The notes beneath the pieces are model-generated. The model was not told the origin of the DNA. It saw only the letters and a list, made by a program, of their open reading frames with translations, and did not search any database. The translations under genes and the position numbers were made by a program. A stretch of 24,499 bases of DNA from DATBIO01 sp036556965 (lineage in GTDB: Bacteria; Acidobacteriota; Vicinamibacteria; Fen-336): positions 1 through 24,499 of the forward strand of contig DATBIO010000025.1 of NCBI GenBank assembly GCA_036556965.1, read 5' to 3'. Shown here piece by piece: positions 13,256 through 20,140 of this stretch (position 1 is its first letter; each line of letters starts with the position of its first letter).

Positions 13256-14851
13256 ATGCCGGCCCACCGCGCGCGGACGCGGGAGCCGCGGGGAGAGCGC
13301 CGGCTGCCCGCCACCCTGACCGCGCCCGACGACGTGGCGCCGTTCCTCCAGGACGCCGCCCACACGCCGGGGGGGCACACGCCGGCGGTGGTCCTGCCGC
13401 GCTCGGAGGCGGAGGTGGCCGAGGTCCTGCGGCGCGCCCCCGCCGTCCTGCCCGCAGGCGCCCACTCCTCTCTCACGGGGGGGGCCACGCCCTTCGGCGA
13501 GTGGGTGCTCTCGCTGAGCCGCATGGACGCCATCTCCGCGGTGGGCGGGGACGCCGCCACCGTCCAGGCGGGCACGGCCCTGGTCACCCTCGACGGGGTC
13601 CTGCGCGAGCGCCGGCTCTTCTACCCCCCCGCTCCCACCTTCCGGGGCGCGCTCTTCGGCGGCATGGCCGCCACCAACGCCGCCGGCGCCGCCACGTTCA
13701 AGTACGGGGCCACCCGCGCCTGGGTACGGCGCCTCACCGTCGTGCTCGCCTCCGGCGCGGTCCTCGACCTCGCGCGCGGCGAGGTGCGCGCCCACGAGGA
13801 GGGGTGGTTCGAGATCGAGGGCGGTGACGGCGGCGTGGCGCGCGTGCCCGTCCCCTCCTATCGCATGCCGCCCGTGGCCAAGCGCTCGGCGGGGTACCAC
13901 GCCGAGCCGGGCCTGGACCTCCTCGACCTCTTCGTCGGGTCGGAGGGCACGCTGGGCGTCGTCACGGAGCTGGAGGTGGGGCTGCTGCCCGCGCCCGCGC
14001 TCCTCGTGGCCTGGGCCGCCTTCCCCACGGAGGCAGGAGCGCTGGAGGCCGTCCGGCGGCTGCGCGAGGCGGCGCGCGAGACCTGGCGCGCCCGCGATCC
14101 GCGCGGCGTGGACGTGGCCGCCATCGAGTCCGTGGACCGCCGCTGCCTGGAGCTGCTGCGCGAGGACGGCCGCGACCGCGAGGCCGGCGTGCGCTTCCCC
14201 CCCGCCGCCGACACCGCCCTCCTGGTGCAGCTCGAGCTGCCGGCGGGCGTGGACGCGCTGGACGAGGCGGCGTCCTGGGAAGAGCCCGGGCGCGACGGCC
14301 CCGTGGTGCGGTTCCTCCGCATGCTGCGCGACACGGACGGCCTCCACGGCCTCGAGCTGGGACTGCCGGGCGACGAGCGGAGGCAGCACCAGCTGTTCGC
14401 CCTGCGCGAGGCGGTGCCCACCGCCGTCAACCACCGCATCGGCGCGCGCCAGCGCGAGGGCCAGCCCGGCCTGCGCAAGACGGCGGGCGACATGATCGTC
14501 CCCTTCGCCCAGCTCCCCGCCATGGTGGCGAGCTACCGCGAGGCCTTCGCCGCGCGCGGCCTCGACCACGCCCTGTGGGGGCACGTCTCCGACGGGAACG
14601 TCCACGCCAACGTCATCCCGCGCACGGAGGACGACCTGCGGCGCGGCGACGCGGCGCTGCTGGAGCTGGGGGCGGAGGCGGTGCGCCGCGGGGGCTGCCC
14701 CCTCTCCGAGCACGGCGTCGGACGGAGCAGGGTGAAGCAGGAGCTGCTGCGCCGCCTCTACGGAGACGACGGCATCGCGCAGATGCGTGCGGTGAAGCGG
14801 GCGCTCGATCCTTCGGGGAAGCTGGCCCCGGGCGTGCTGTTCCCGCCATAG
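13256..14851 (+). CDS. FAD-linked oxidase (GlcD / D-lactate dehydrogenase type)
   Basis: A 531-residue flavoenzyme of the PCMH (VAO) class. The FAD-binding domain (about 45-240) has 'AVVLPRSEAEVAEVL', the pyrophosphate loop 'PAGAHSSLTGGATPFG', 'GMAATNAAGAATFKYGATR' and 'LFVGSEGTLGVVTELEV'. The C-terminal domain has 'HVSDGNVHANVIP', with the His pair seen in metal-dependent members, and 'EHGVGRSR'. These enzymes oxidise D-lactate, glycolate or other 2-hydroxy acids and pass electrons to quinone, cytochrome c or an Fe-S partner. No GlcE/GlcF or Fe-S domain is present here, so it is more like a stand-alone Dld-type enzyme. The ATG start lacks a Shine-Dalgarno; it follows the 78-aa gene by 33 bases and precedes DoxX by 29. 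Confidence 0.88.
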   Translation: MPAHRARTREPRGERRLPATLTAPDDVAPFLQDAAHTPGGHTPAVVLPRSEAEVAEVLRRAPAVLPAGAHSSLTGGATPFGEWVLSLSRMDAISAVGGDAATVQAGTALVTLDGVLRERRLFYPPAPTFRGALFGGMAATNAAGAATFKYGATRAWVRRLTVVLASGAVLDLARGEVRAHEEGWFEIEGGDGGVARVPVPSYRMPPVAKRSAGYHAEPGLDLLDLFVGSEGTLGVVTELEVGLLPAPALLVAWAAFPTEAGALEAVRRLREAARETWRARDPRGVDVAAIESVDRRCLELLREDGRDREAGVRFPPAADTALLVQLELPAGVDALDEAASWEEPGRDGPVVRFLRMLRDTDGLHGLELGLPGDERRQHQLFALREAVPTAVNHRIGARQREGQPGLRKTAGDMIVPFAQLPAMVASYREAFAARGLDHALWGHVSDGNVHANVIPRTEDDLRRGDAALLELGAEAVRRGGCPLSEHGVGRSRVKQELLRRLYGDDGIAQMRAVKRALDPSGKLAPGVLFPP

Positions 14852-14880
14852 ACTGGGGTCGTCACCGCCGAGGAGGTCGC

Positions 14881-15255
14881 ATGAAGCGCTACCTGGGCCG
14901 TTTCTCGGAGCCCGCCTACGCCGCCCTGCGCGTCGTGGCCGGGTTGCTCTTCGCCGTGCACGGGGCGCAGAAGCTGTTCGGGGTCCTGGGCGGGCAGCCG
15001 CCGCCCGTGCTCTCCCAGTTCTGGATCGGGGGCGTGATCGAGCTGGTGGGCGGCCTGCTCGTCGCGGTGGGCCTGTTCGCGAGCTGGGCGGCCTTCGTGG
15101 CCAGCGGCGAGATGGCGGTGGCGTACTTCCAGGTGCACGCGCCGAAGTCGTTCTGGCCCGTCCAGAACGGGGGCGAGCTGGCCGTCGTGTACTGCTTCCT
15201 CTTCCTCTACGTCGCCTGCCGCGGGGCGGGGAAGCTCGCGGTCAAGCCGGACTGA
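14881..15255 (+). CDS. DoxX family membrane protein
   Basis: A 124-residue protein with four hydrophobic segments, at about 15-34, 50-70, 72-92 and 100-115. 'VAGLLFAVHGAQKLFGVLGG' and 'GGVIELVGGLLVAVGLF' are the DoxX signatures, and 'HAPKSFWPVQNGGELAVVYCFLFLY' is typical of the family's second half. DoxX proteins sit in the inner membrane and are linked to redox and thiol stress, with a thiosulfate:quinone oxidoreductase subunit as the founding case; the exact role here is unknown. The start is clear: GAGGAGG lies just upstream of the ATG. It could be transcribed with the FAD-linked oxidase. It ends 2 bases from the stop of the convergent SnoaL-like gene. Confidence 0.9.
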   Translation: MKRYLGRFSEPAYAALRVVAGLLFAVHGAQKLFGVLGGQPPPVLSQFWIGGVIELVGGLLVAVGLFASWAAFVASGEMAVAYFQVHAPKSFWPVQNGGELAVVYCFLFLYVACRGAGKLAVKPD

Positions 15256-15257
15256 GG

Positions 15258-15701
15258 CTACTGCACCGTCCCGCTGAACGGCTGGGTGACGTGGACGGGG
15301 GCGGGGGAGGCGTGGTGGTGGATCATGCGCCAGCCCTGCGAGGTGCGCAGGAAGAGGTTGGTGGCCTGGGCCACGGCCACCCCTACCTCGCCCTCGTTGC
15401 TCGCGGTGATGTTCTCGGCGCAGGTCACCAGGGCCACGTCGCCGAAGGGCTTTACCGTCACCTGCGTGGGCGTGACGCGGATCCAGCGCGTGCCCACGAA
15501 GATCTGCTCGAAGGACTGGCGCACCGCTTCCCAGCCCACCAGCGCGTCCCAGCCGGGATGGATGCAGCGCACCCAGGGCTCGCGGACCCAGAGGCTCTCC
15601 ATGGCGGGGAGGTCCAGGGCCTCCAGCGCGCGGTAGAAGCGCTCGTTGGCCTCGCGCAGCGCGGTCTCGTCGTCGGGACGCTCGGGCGGCCCGTCCTGCA
15701 T
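15258..15701 (-). CDS. SnoaL-like / DUF4440 (NTF2-fold) protein
   Basis: A 147-residue single-domain protein of the cone-shaped NTF2-like fold. Typical pieces are 'ANERFYRALEALDLPAMESLW', 'VRCIHPGWDALVGWEAVRQSFEQIF', the middle strand 'ALVTCAENI' and the final strand 'ATNLFLRTSQGWRMIHHHASP'. The paired His residues before the end are common in this group. Members serve as small isomerases, hydrolases, or polyketide and ketosteroid enzymes, or bind ligands; the reaction cannot be named. I chose the ATG at 15701. A GTG at 15737 in the same frame adds 12 residues and lies about 12 bases after an A/T-rich patch that could be a -10, so it is a real alternative. It is divergent from the aldehyde dehydrogenase gene. 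Confidence 0.85.
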   Translation of the reverse strand: MQDGPPERPDDETALREANERFYRALEALDLPAMESLWVREPWVRCIHPGWDALVGWEAVRQSFEQIFVGTRWIRVTPTQVTVKPFGDVALVTCAENITASNEGEVGVAVAQATNLFLRTSQGWRMIHHHASPAPVHVTQPFSGTVQ

Positions 15702-15746
15702 GTCCCCATTCTGAGGGCCAACGTGCGCGGCGGGCACGCCGCGGGT

Positions 15747-15752
15747 TAGGAT
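15747..15752 (+). promoter_or_regulatory. Candidate -10 box (TAGGAT) for the aldehyde dehydrogenase gene
   Basis: TAGGAT matches 4 of 6 -10 positions, ends 14 bases before the ATG at 15767, and sits in the only A/T-rich patch of this divergent gap. No -35 is recognised. Confidence 0.4.
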
Positions 15753-15766
15753 TTACCGCTCCGCCC

Positions 15767-17425
15767 ATGGCCGCCCAGCCCCGCGTCGCCCCCCTGCCCC
15801 TCCACCACTCGCTGGTGGGAGGCCGCCCCGTCCCCGGCACGGCCGGGCTCCGCGACGTCCGCAGCCCCGCCACGGGCGAGGTCTTCGCACAGACCAGCCT
15901 CCTGGCCGCGGACCAGGCGGCCTCGGCGGTGGCCGCGGCGCGCGAGGCCTTTCCGGGGTGGCGCGCGCTGTCCTTCCGCGAGCGGGGCAAGGTGCTCCAG
16001 CGCATGCGCGAGATCGTGGTGGCCCAGGGGGACGGCCTGGCGGAGCTGATCGCGCGCGAGCAGGGCAAGCCCGTGGCCGAGGGCTACGTGGCCGACCTGT
16101 TCCCCTCCCTGGAGGTGCTGAAGCACCTCGCCCTCCACGCCGAGGACCTCCTGCGGGAGGAGGACGTGGAGGCCGAGGTACTGCTGCAGGCGCACAAGGA
16201 CTGCCGGCTGGTCTACGAGCCGTTCGGCGTCGTCCTGAACATCACGCCCTGGAACTACCCGTTCTCCATCCCCCTCACGGGGACCGCGGCGGCCCTGGCC
16301 GCCGGCAACACGGTGGTGGTCAAGCCCGCTCCGGCCACCACCTTGATCGCGCTGCGGATGGCCGAGCTGTTCCAGGAGGCGGGGGCGCCCGCCGGGGTCG
16401 TGAACGTGGTGGCCGTCGACGACACGGTGGCCGCCTCCCTGGTGGAGGACCCGCGGGTCGGGAAGATCCTGTTCACGGGCAGCGTGGCCACGGGCAGGAA
16501 GGTCATGGCCGCGGCCGCCCGCAACCTGACCCCGGTGCTGCTGGAGCTGGGCGGGAAGGACGCCGCCATCGTCTGCCGCGACGCCGACCTCGACCGCGCC
16601 GCGCGCGGCGTGGTGTGGGGCGCCTTCATGAACGCGGGCCAGACCTGCGCCTCCGTGGAGCGCGTCTACGTGGAGGCGCCCGTCGCGGACGACTTCGTGG
16701 CCAAGGTGGTGGAGGAGACCCGGCGCCTGCGCGTGGGCGATCCGGAGGGGGAGGTCGAGATGGGCCCCCTCACCCTGGAGCGGCAGCGGGCCCTCGTGGC
16801 CGAGCACGTGGACGAGGCGGTGGGACAGGGCGCCCGCGCGCTCACGGGGGGGGCGGCCCCGGCGGGACCGGGCTGGTTCTACCCTCCCACCGTGCTCACG
16901 GGCGTCACCCAGGACATGCGCATCATGCGCGAGGAGACCTTCGGCCCCGTGCTGCCGATCATGGCCGTGGAGTCGCTGGACGAGGCCATCCGCCTGGCCA
17001 ACGACAGCGCCTACGGGCTCACGGCCAGCGGCTGGACGCGCAGCGCGGACACCGGGCGGAGGCTCCAGCGCGAGCTGCACGCCGGGGTGGTGACCATCAA
17101 CGACTGCCTGTCGAGCTACGGCGAGCCCACCGCTCCCTGGGGCGGCGTCAAGCACAGCGGCATCGGGCGCACGCACGGCCGCAGCGGCCTCCGCGAGATG
17201 GTGCAGGTCAAGTACGTGACGCTGGACCACAGCCGGCGCCCGCTGCTGTGGTGGTTCCCCTACGGGTCGGAGCTGCGGCGGCTGATGCCGGTCGCCCTGG
17301 CCGCCCTCCACGGCCGCTTCGCGGCACGAATCCCCGCCCAGTTGCGCCTCCTCGGCTTCCCCCGGTTCTGGAAGCGCGTCTCCGCCTGGAGCGTCTTCAA
17401 GAACATCGATCGCCTGCTGACGTAG
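15767..17425 (+). CDS. NAD(P)-dependent aldehyde dehydrogenase with a C-terminal extension
   Basis: A 552-residue member of the ALDH superfamily. The cofactor motif is 'FTGSVATG', the general base is Glu260 in 'LELGGKD', and the catalytic nucleophile is Cys294 in 'GQTCAS'. 'NITPWNYPFSIP' and 'EETFGPVLP' are also conserved. It oxidises an aldehyde to the acid; resemblance to succinate-semialdehyde and long-chain aldehyde enzymes leaves the substrate open. After the usual end near residue 490 ('MVQVKYVTLD') there are about 60 more residues rich in Trp, Phe, Leu and Arg ('RPLLWWFPYGSELRRLM', 'FPRFWKRVSAWSVFKN'). These could form amphipathic helices that bind a membrane, as the tail of fatty aldehyde dehydrogenases does. 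No Shine-Dalgarno; the ATG follows a -10-like box. A strong hairpin lies 18 bases after the stop. Confidence 0.93.
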   Translation: MAAQPRVAPLPLHHSLVGGRPVPGTAGLRDVRSPATGEVFAQTSLLAADQAASAVAAAREAFPGWRALSFRERGKVLQRMREIVVAQGDGLAELIAREQGKPVAEGYVADLFPSLEVLKHLALHAEDLLREEDVEAEVLLQAHKDCRLVYEPFGVVLNITPWNYPFSIPLTGTAAALAAGNTVVVKPAPATTLIALRMAELFQEAGAPAGVVNVVAVDDTVAASLVEDPRVGKILFTGSVATGRKVMAAAARNLTPVLLELGGKDAAIVCRDADLDRAARGVVWGAFMNAGQTCASVERVYVEAPVADDFVAKVVEETRRLRVGDPEGEVEMGPLTLERQRALVAEHVDEAVGQGARALTGGAAPAGPGWFYPPTVLTGVTQDMRIMREETFGPVLPIMAVESLDEAIRLANDSAYGLTASGWTRSADTGRRLQRELHAGVVTINDCLSSYGEPTAPWGGVKHSGIGRTHGRSGLREMVQVKYVTLDHSRRPLLWWFPYGSELRRLMPVALAALHGRFAARIPAQLRLLGFPRFWKRVSAWSVFKNIDRLLT

Positions 17426-17443
17426 CCGGATCCCAACCCCCCA

Positions 17444-17463
17444 CCCTCCCCACCAGGGGAGGG
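17444..17463 (+). terminator. Perfect 8-bp hairpin after the aldehyde dehydrogenase gene
   Basis: CCCTCCCC and GGGGAGGG pair perfectly around an ACCA loop, 18 bases after the stop. The lack of a T tract argues against a standard intrinsic terminator, but it is well placed to end or protect the transcript. Its C-rich flank also looks like the hairpin repeats dispersed in many GC-rich genomes. Confidence 0.5.
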
Positions 17464-17522
17464 AGTCGCGGGCGCGGACTGAACCGCACACGGTCGCTGT
17501 GCGCCGCTCGGTGGGCGGTCGG

Positions 17523-17540
17523 GGGCGCCCCTGGGCGCCC
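17523..17540. repeat. Twin GGGCGCCC palindromes upstream of the histidine kinase
   Basis: The self-complementary octamer GGGCGCCC occurs twice with a 2-base gap, ending 17 bases before the kinase GTG. It could be a binding site for a dimeric regulator such as the OmpR-type protein encoded next door, or simply a GC-rich accident. Confidence 0.3.
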
Positions 17541-17557
17541 GGTGGCAGAATGGGTTC

Positions 17558-18526
17558 GTGACGGAGGTCCAGCTCTCGCGCGGCGTGCGCCGGAAGTGGC
17601 CGCACCTCACCACCGGGGTGTCCCTCCTGGTGGTGGCGGTGGCTCTCACCGTGGGCTGGCAGTTCCTGGGCACGGAGGCGCTGAGCGCGGCCCGGACCAG
17701 CAACACCGCGCGCTGGGTCGTCTACTTCCTCGGCACCGTGCTCTTCCTGCTCCTCATCGGGGGCCTGGCCGCGCTCCTCACCCTGCTCGTGCGCGAGGTG
17801 CGCCTGAACGAGCGCCAGTCGAACTTCGTGAGCGCGGTGACCCACGAGCTGAAGACCCCCGTGGCCTCCCTGAAGCTGTACCTCGACACCCTCCAGTACC
17901 GCGACCTGCCCGAGAGCCGGCGCCAGGACTTCTACCGGACCATGCGCGAGGACCTCGACCGCCTGAACGTCACCATCAACAACGTGCTGGACGCGGCCAT
18001 GTACACGGACCGGCCGGTGGTGGACGCGCGGCCGGTGGACATCGCCGCCCTGTCCCGCCGCTGCATGGAGCTGACGCGCACGCGCCACCAGCTGCCGAAG
18101 GAGAGCTTCGCCTACGAGGGCCCGGAGCGCCTCATGGTGCGCGGCGACGCCGCCGGCCTGGAGACGGCGGTGGTGAACCTGCTCGACAACGCGGTGAAGT
18201 ACTCGAAGGACGCGGTGCGGGTCGAGGTGGAGGTGGCGGCGGACGGCGACGGCCAGGCCCTGGTCCGCGTGCGTGACCACGGCATCGGCATGAGCCGCGC
18301 CCAGCTGCGGTTCATCTTCACCCGCTTCTACCGCATCGGGGCGGAGGTGCGGCGCAGCCGGCCCGGCACCGGCCTCGGCCTCTTCATCGTGAAGTCCGTG
18401 GTGAAGGGGCACCGCGGCACGGTGAGCGCGGACAGCCCGGGCGCGGACCGCGGATCCACCTTCACCGTGACCCTCCCCGGCGTGATCGACGCCCCGCCCG
18501 AGGAGCCCCGCGCCGCGCATGGCTAG
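17558..18526 (+). CDS. membrane sensor histidine kinase
   Basis: A 322-residue kinase. Two membrane segments (about 18-38 and 53-77) are joined by a loop of only about 14 residues, so there is no room for a periplasmic sensor domain. The HisKA domain follows with phosphoacceptor His96 in 'AVTHELKTPVASLKL'. The ATPase domain has the N box 'NLLDNAVKYS', G1 'DHGIGM', F box 'FTRFYRI' and G2 'GTGLGLFIVK'. It should phosphorylate the regulator encoded directly downstream, whose start overlaps this gene by 8 bases. The GTG start follows CAGAAT by 6 bases with no Shine-Dalgarno. The signal is unknown; the architecture is that of intramembrane-sensing or accessory-protein-controlled kinases. Confidence 0.93.
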   Translation: MTEVQLSRGVRRKWPHLTTGVSLLVVAVALTVGWQFLGTEALSAARTSNTARWVVYFLGTVLFLLLIGGLAALLTLLVREVRLNERQSNFVSAVTHELKTPVASLKLYLDTLQYRDLPESRRQDFYRTMREDLDRLNVTINNVLDAAMYTDRPVVDARPVDIAALSRRCMELTRTRHQLPKESFAYEGPERLMVRGDAAGLETAVVNLLDNAVKYSKDAVRVEVEVAADGDGQALVRVRDHGIGMSRAQLRFIFTRFYRIGAEVRRSRPGTGLGLFIVKSVVKGHRGTVSADSPGADRGSTFTVTLPGVIDAPPEEPRAAHG

Positions 18527-19220
18527 GGTGCTGGTGGTCGAGGACGAGGAGCACCTCGCCCGCGGCATCCGCTTCAACCTCGAGCTGGAGGGCTACGAGG
18601 TCGAGGTCGTGGACGACGGCCGGGTGGCCCTGGACCGCCTGGGGGTCCCCGACGGCTTCGACCTCGTGCTGCTGGACGTCATGCTCCCGGGGCTGGACGG
18701 CCTGGCCGTGGCGGGGGGCATGCGGCGCGCGGGCAACTACACGCCCGTCCTCATGCTCACCGCGAAGGGCCGGCCCGACGACGTCGTGCGGGGCCTGGAG
18801 GCGGGGGCCGACGACTACCTGCCCAAGCCCTTCGACCTGCCCGTGCTGCTGGCCCGCGTCAAGGGCCTGCTCCGCCGCCGGGAGTGGGCGCGCGAGCCGC
18901 CGGGCCGGGCCGCCGTCCGCCTGGGGGAGGCGGAGGTGGACTTCGCCAACTTCGAGGTGGTGGTGCGCGGGGAGCGGCACCGCCTCACCACGCTGGAGGC
19001 CACGCTGCTCAGGCACCTGGTGCAGAACGCGGGCCGGGTGGTGGGCAAGGGCGAGATCCTGGAGAAGGTCTGGAACCTGGACCCGCAGACGGAGACCCGC
19101 GCCGTGGACAACTTCATCGTGCGGCTCCGCCGCTACCTCGAGCCCGATCCCCGCTCTCCCCGCCACCTCCACACCGTGCGGGGCGCCGGCTACCGCCTGT
19201 CCCTCCTGCCCGAGGAGTGA
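18519..19220 (+). CDS. OmpR/PhoB-family response regulator
   Basis: A 233-residue DNA-binding regulator and partner of the kinase just upstream (8-base overlap, ATG at 18519). The receiver (about 1-118) has 'VVEDEEH', the phosphoacceptor Asp53 in 'LVLLDVMLPGLDG', Thr in 'LMLTAKG' and Lys in 'YLPKPFD'. A linker rich in Arg leads to the winged-helix effector domain (about 130-228), with 'LTTLEATLLRHLVQNAGRVVGKGEIL' and the recognition-helix region 'TRAVDNFIVRLRRYLEPDP', ending with 'HLHTVRGAGYRL'. Nothing in the sequence identifies its targets; the twin palindrome before the kinase gene is a candidate autoregulatory site. A membrane-anchored or exported small protein follows 73 bases downstream. 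Confidence 0.95.
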   Translation: MARVLVVEDEEHLARGIRFNLELEGYEVEVVDDGRVALDRLGVPDGFDLVLLDVMLPGLDGLAVAGGMRRAGNYTPVLMLTAKGRPDDVVRGLEAGADDYLPKPFDLPVLLARVKGLLRRREWAREPPGRAAVRLGEAEVDFANFEVVVRGERHRLTTLEATLLRHLVQNAGRVVGKGEILEKVWNLDPQTETRAVDNFIVRLRRYLEPDPRSPRHLHTVRGAGYRLSLLPEE

Positions 19221-19293
19221 CGGTCGGCGAACCGTCCCAAGGCCCTCTTCCCGCCGCCCCCGCCGGGCGCACCCTGGGGTCCAGGAGGCGGCC

Positions 19294-19809
19294 ATGGAGC
19301 TACTGGTCAGTGCCCTGTTGCTGGCGGCGGCGGCCGCCGACGGCCCGCGCGTGCGCGTGAAGACGGCGGAGGCGACGGTGGTGGGGACGCTGCTCGCCCA
19401 GGACGACGATCGCCTCGTGGTGGGCACGGAGGACGCGGGGCGGATCGCCGTCCCTCGCCTCGCCATCACGTCCCTCGAGGAGAGTCACGGCCGGCACTCG
19501 CGTGGCAGCCGTGTCCTGAAGGGCGCCGGTATCGGCCTGGCCACGGGCGCGGCGCTGGGCCTCATCATCGGGTTCGGGAGCGGCGACGACACGTGCCGGC
19601 CGGGCGAGTACTGCCTCCTGCTCTTCGACGCCGGCGACAAGGCGACCATGGGCGCCGCCGGCCTCGGCGTCATCGGCGGCGCCGTGGGGGCGCTCGCCGG
19701 CCTGGCTCTCCCCCGGGACCGCTGGGAGCGCGTGGACGCTCCACGCCTGCGGTTGTCCGTGGCTCCCGTGCCGCGCGGGGCGGCGGCCGTGCTGTCGGTG
19801 TCCTTCTAG
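19294..19809 (+). CDS. exported small protein with a glycine-rich membrane segment, function unknown
   Basis: A 171-residue protein. GGAGG stands just upstream of the ATG and fixes the start. A short hydrophobic N-terminus (MELLVSALLLAAAAADG) looks like a signal peptide cleaved near residue 16. The next part (about 18-60) resembles a small beta-barrel ('VKTAEATVVGTLLAQDDDRLVV', 'GRIAVPRLAITSLE') of the kind seen in bacterial proteins tracking 'transcript' style LSm/SH3 folds. Two glycine/alanine-rich hydrophobic stretches (about 76-92 and 111-132) resemble glycine-zipper membrane segments, and two Cys flank 'RPGEY' near residues 98-105. I cannot assign a function. It follows the two-component system and may be a target or cell-envelope accessory. 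Its stop shares CTAG with moaD. Confidence 0.75.
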   Translation: MELLVSALLLAAAAADGPRVRVKTAEATVVGTLLAQDDDRLVVGTEDAGRIAVPRLAITSLEESHGRHSRGSRVLKGAGIGLATGAALGLIIGFGSGDDTCRPGEYCLLLFDAGDKATMGAAGLGVIGGAVGALAGLALPRDRWERVDAPRLRLSVAPVPRGAAAVLSVSF

Positions 19810-20051
19810 CCGCCGCTCACCGGGGGCACGAAGACGACCTCATCGCCCTCCCGCAGCGGGGTGGGGAACGGCACGTAGCGGCGGTTCACGGCGGCGGCCA
19901 GGCTGCCCCGGCGGTCGGCCAGGGCCGGGTAGTCGGCGGACAGGGCCCGCCAGGCGGCCTCCGCCGTGGCCCCGTCGGGCAGCTCCAGCTCCAGCTCCCC
20001 GCGACCCGCCGCCTCGCGCAGGGACGCGAACAGCCTCACCCGCACACGCAC
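19806..20051 (-). CDS. moaD: molybdopterin synthase small subunit (MoaD, ThiS/MoaD ubiquitin fold)
   Basis: An 81-residue protein of normal MoaD size. It opens 'VRVRVRLFASLREAAG' and ends in the required Gly-Gly ('VPPVSGG'), which is adenylated by MoeB and converted to a thiocarboxylate, the sulfur donor for molybdopterin. The conserved 'REGDEVVFVPPVSGG' tail is complete. I chose the GTG at 20051 because a -10 box ends 7 bases before it; GTG codons at 20045 and 20039 are in frame too. Longer upstream frames would overlap both promoters. The partner MoaE is encoded 2 kb to the right. Its transcription is probably coupled to that of moaA by interlocked promoters, and its stop overlaps the stop of the exported-protein gene. 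Confidence 0.92.
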   Translation of the reverse strand: MRVRVRLFASLREAAGRGELELELPDGATAEAAWRALSADYPALADRRGSLAAAVNRRYVPFPTPLREGDEVVFVPPVSGG

Positions 20052-20058
20052 GCCGGAG

Positions 20059-20087
20059 ACGCTACCCGGTTGGGCCCTCCTTGCCAA
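20059..20087 (-). promoter_or_regulatory. Predicted moaD promoter
   Basis: On the minus strand TTGGCA (20087-20082; 5 of 6 matches) and TAGCGT (20064-20059) are 17 bases apart. Transcription would begin at or within a few bases of the GTG at 20051, leaving no room for a ribosome binding site. Confidence 0.55.
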
Positions 20088-20098
20088 GGGCGTACACT
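20070..20098 (+). promoter_or_regulatory. Predicted moaA promoter
   Basis: TTGGGC (20070-20075) and TACACT (20093-20098) are 17 bases apart on the plus strand. The expected start near 20105 leaves a leader of about 35 bases ending in GGAGAG before the TTG start. Its spacer contains the moaD -35, and the moaD spacer contains this -35. Confidence 0.5.
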
Positions 20099-20140
20099 GG
20101 CTCGTCGTACGGCGCCGTTCCCGCGCCGCCGGAGAGCGCG

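Noticed and set aside
15746..18577. Open frame of about 940 codons on the minus strand across the aldehyde dehydrogenase and kinase genes
   Set aside because: Antisense shadow rich in His, Val, Gly and Arg; the two genes on the other strand have complete catalytic motifs.
20081..20140. TTG at 20081 as the moaA start
   Set aside because: It would put the start inside both predicted promoters and add residues not typical of MoaA; TTG 20141 has a Shine-Dalgarno and the expected N-terminus.
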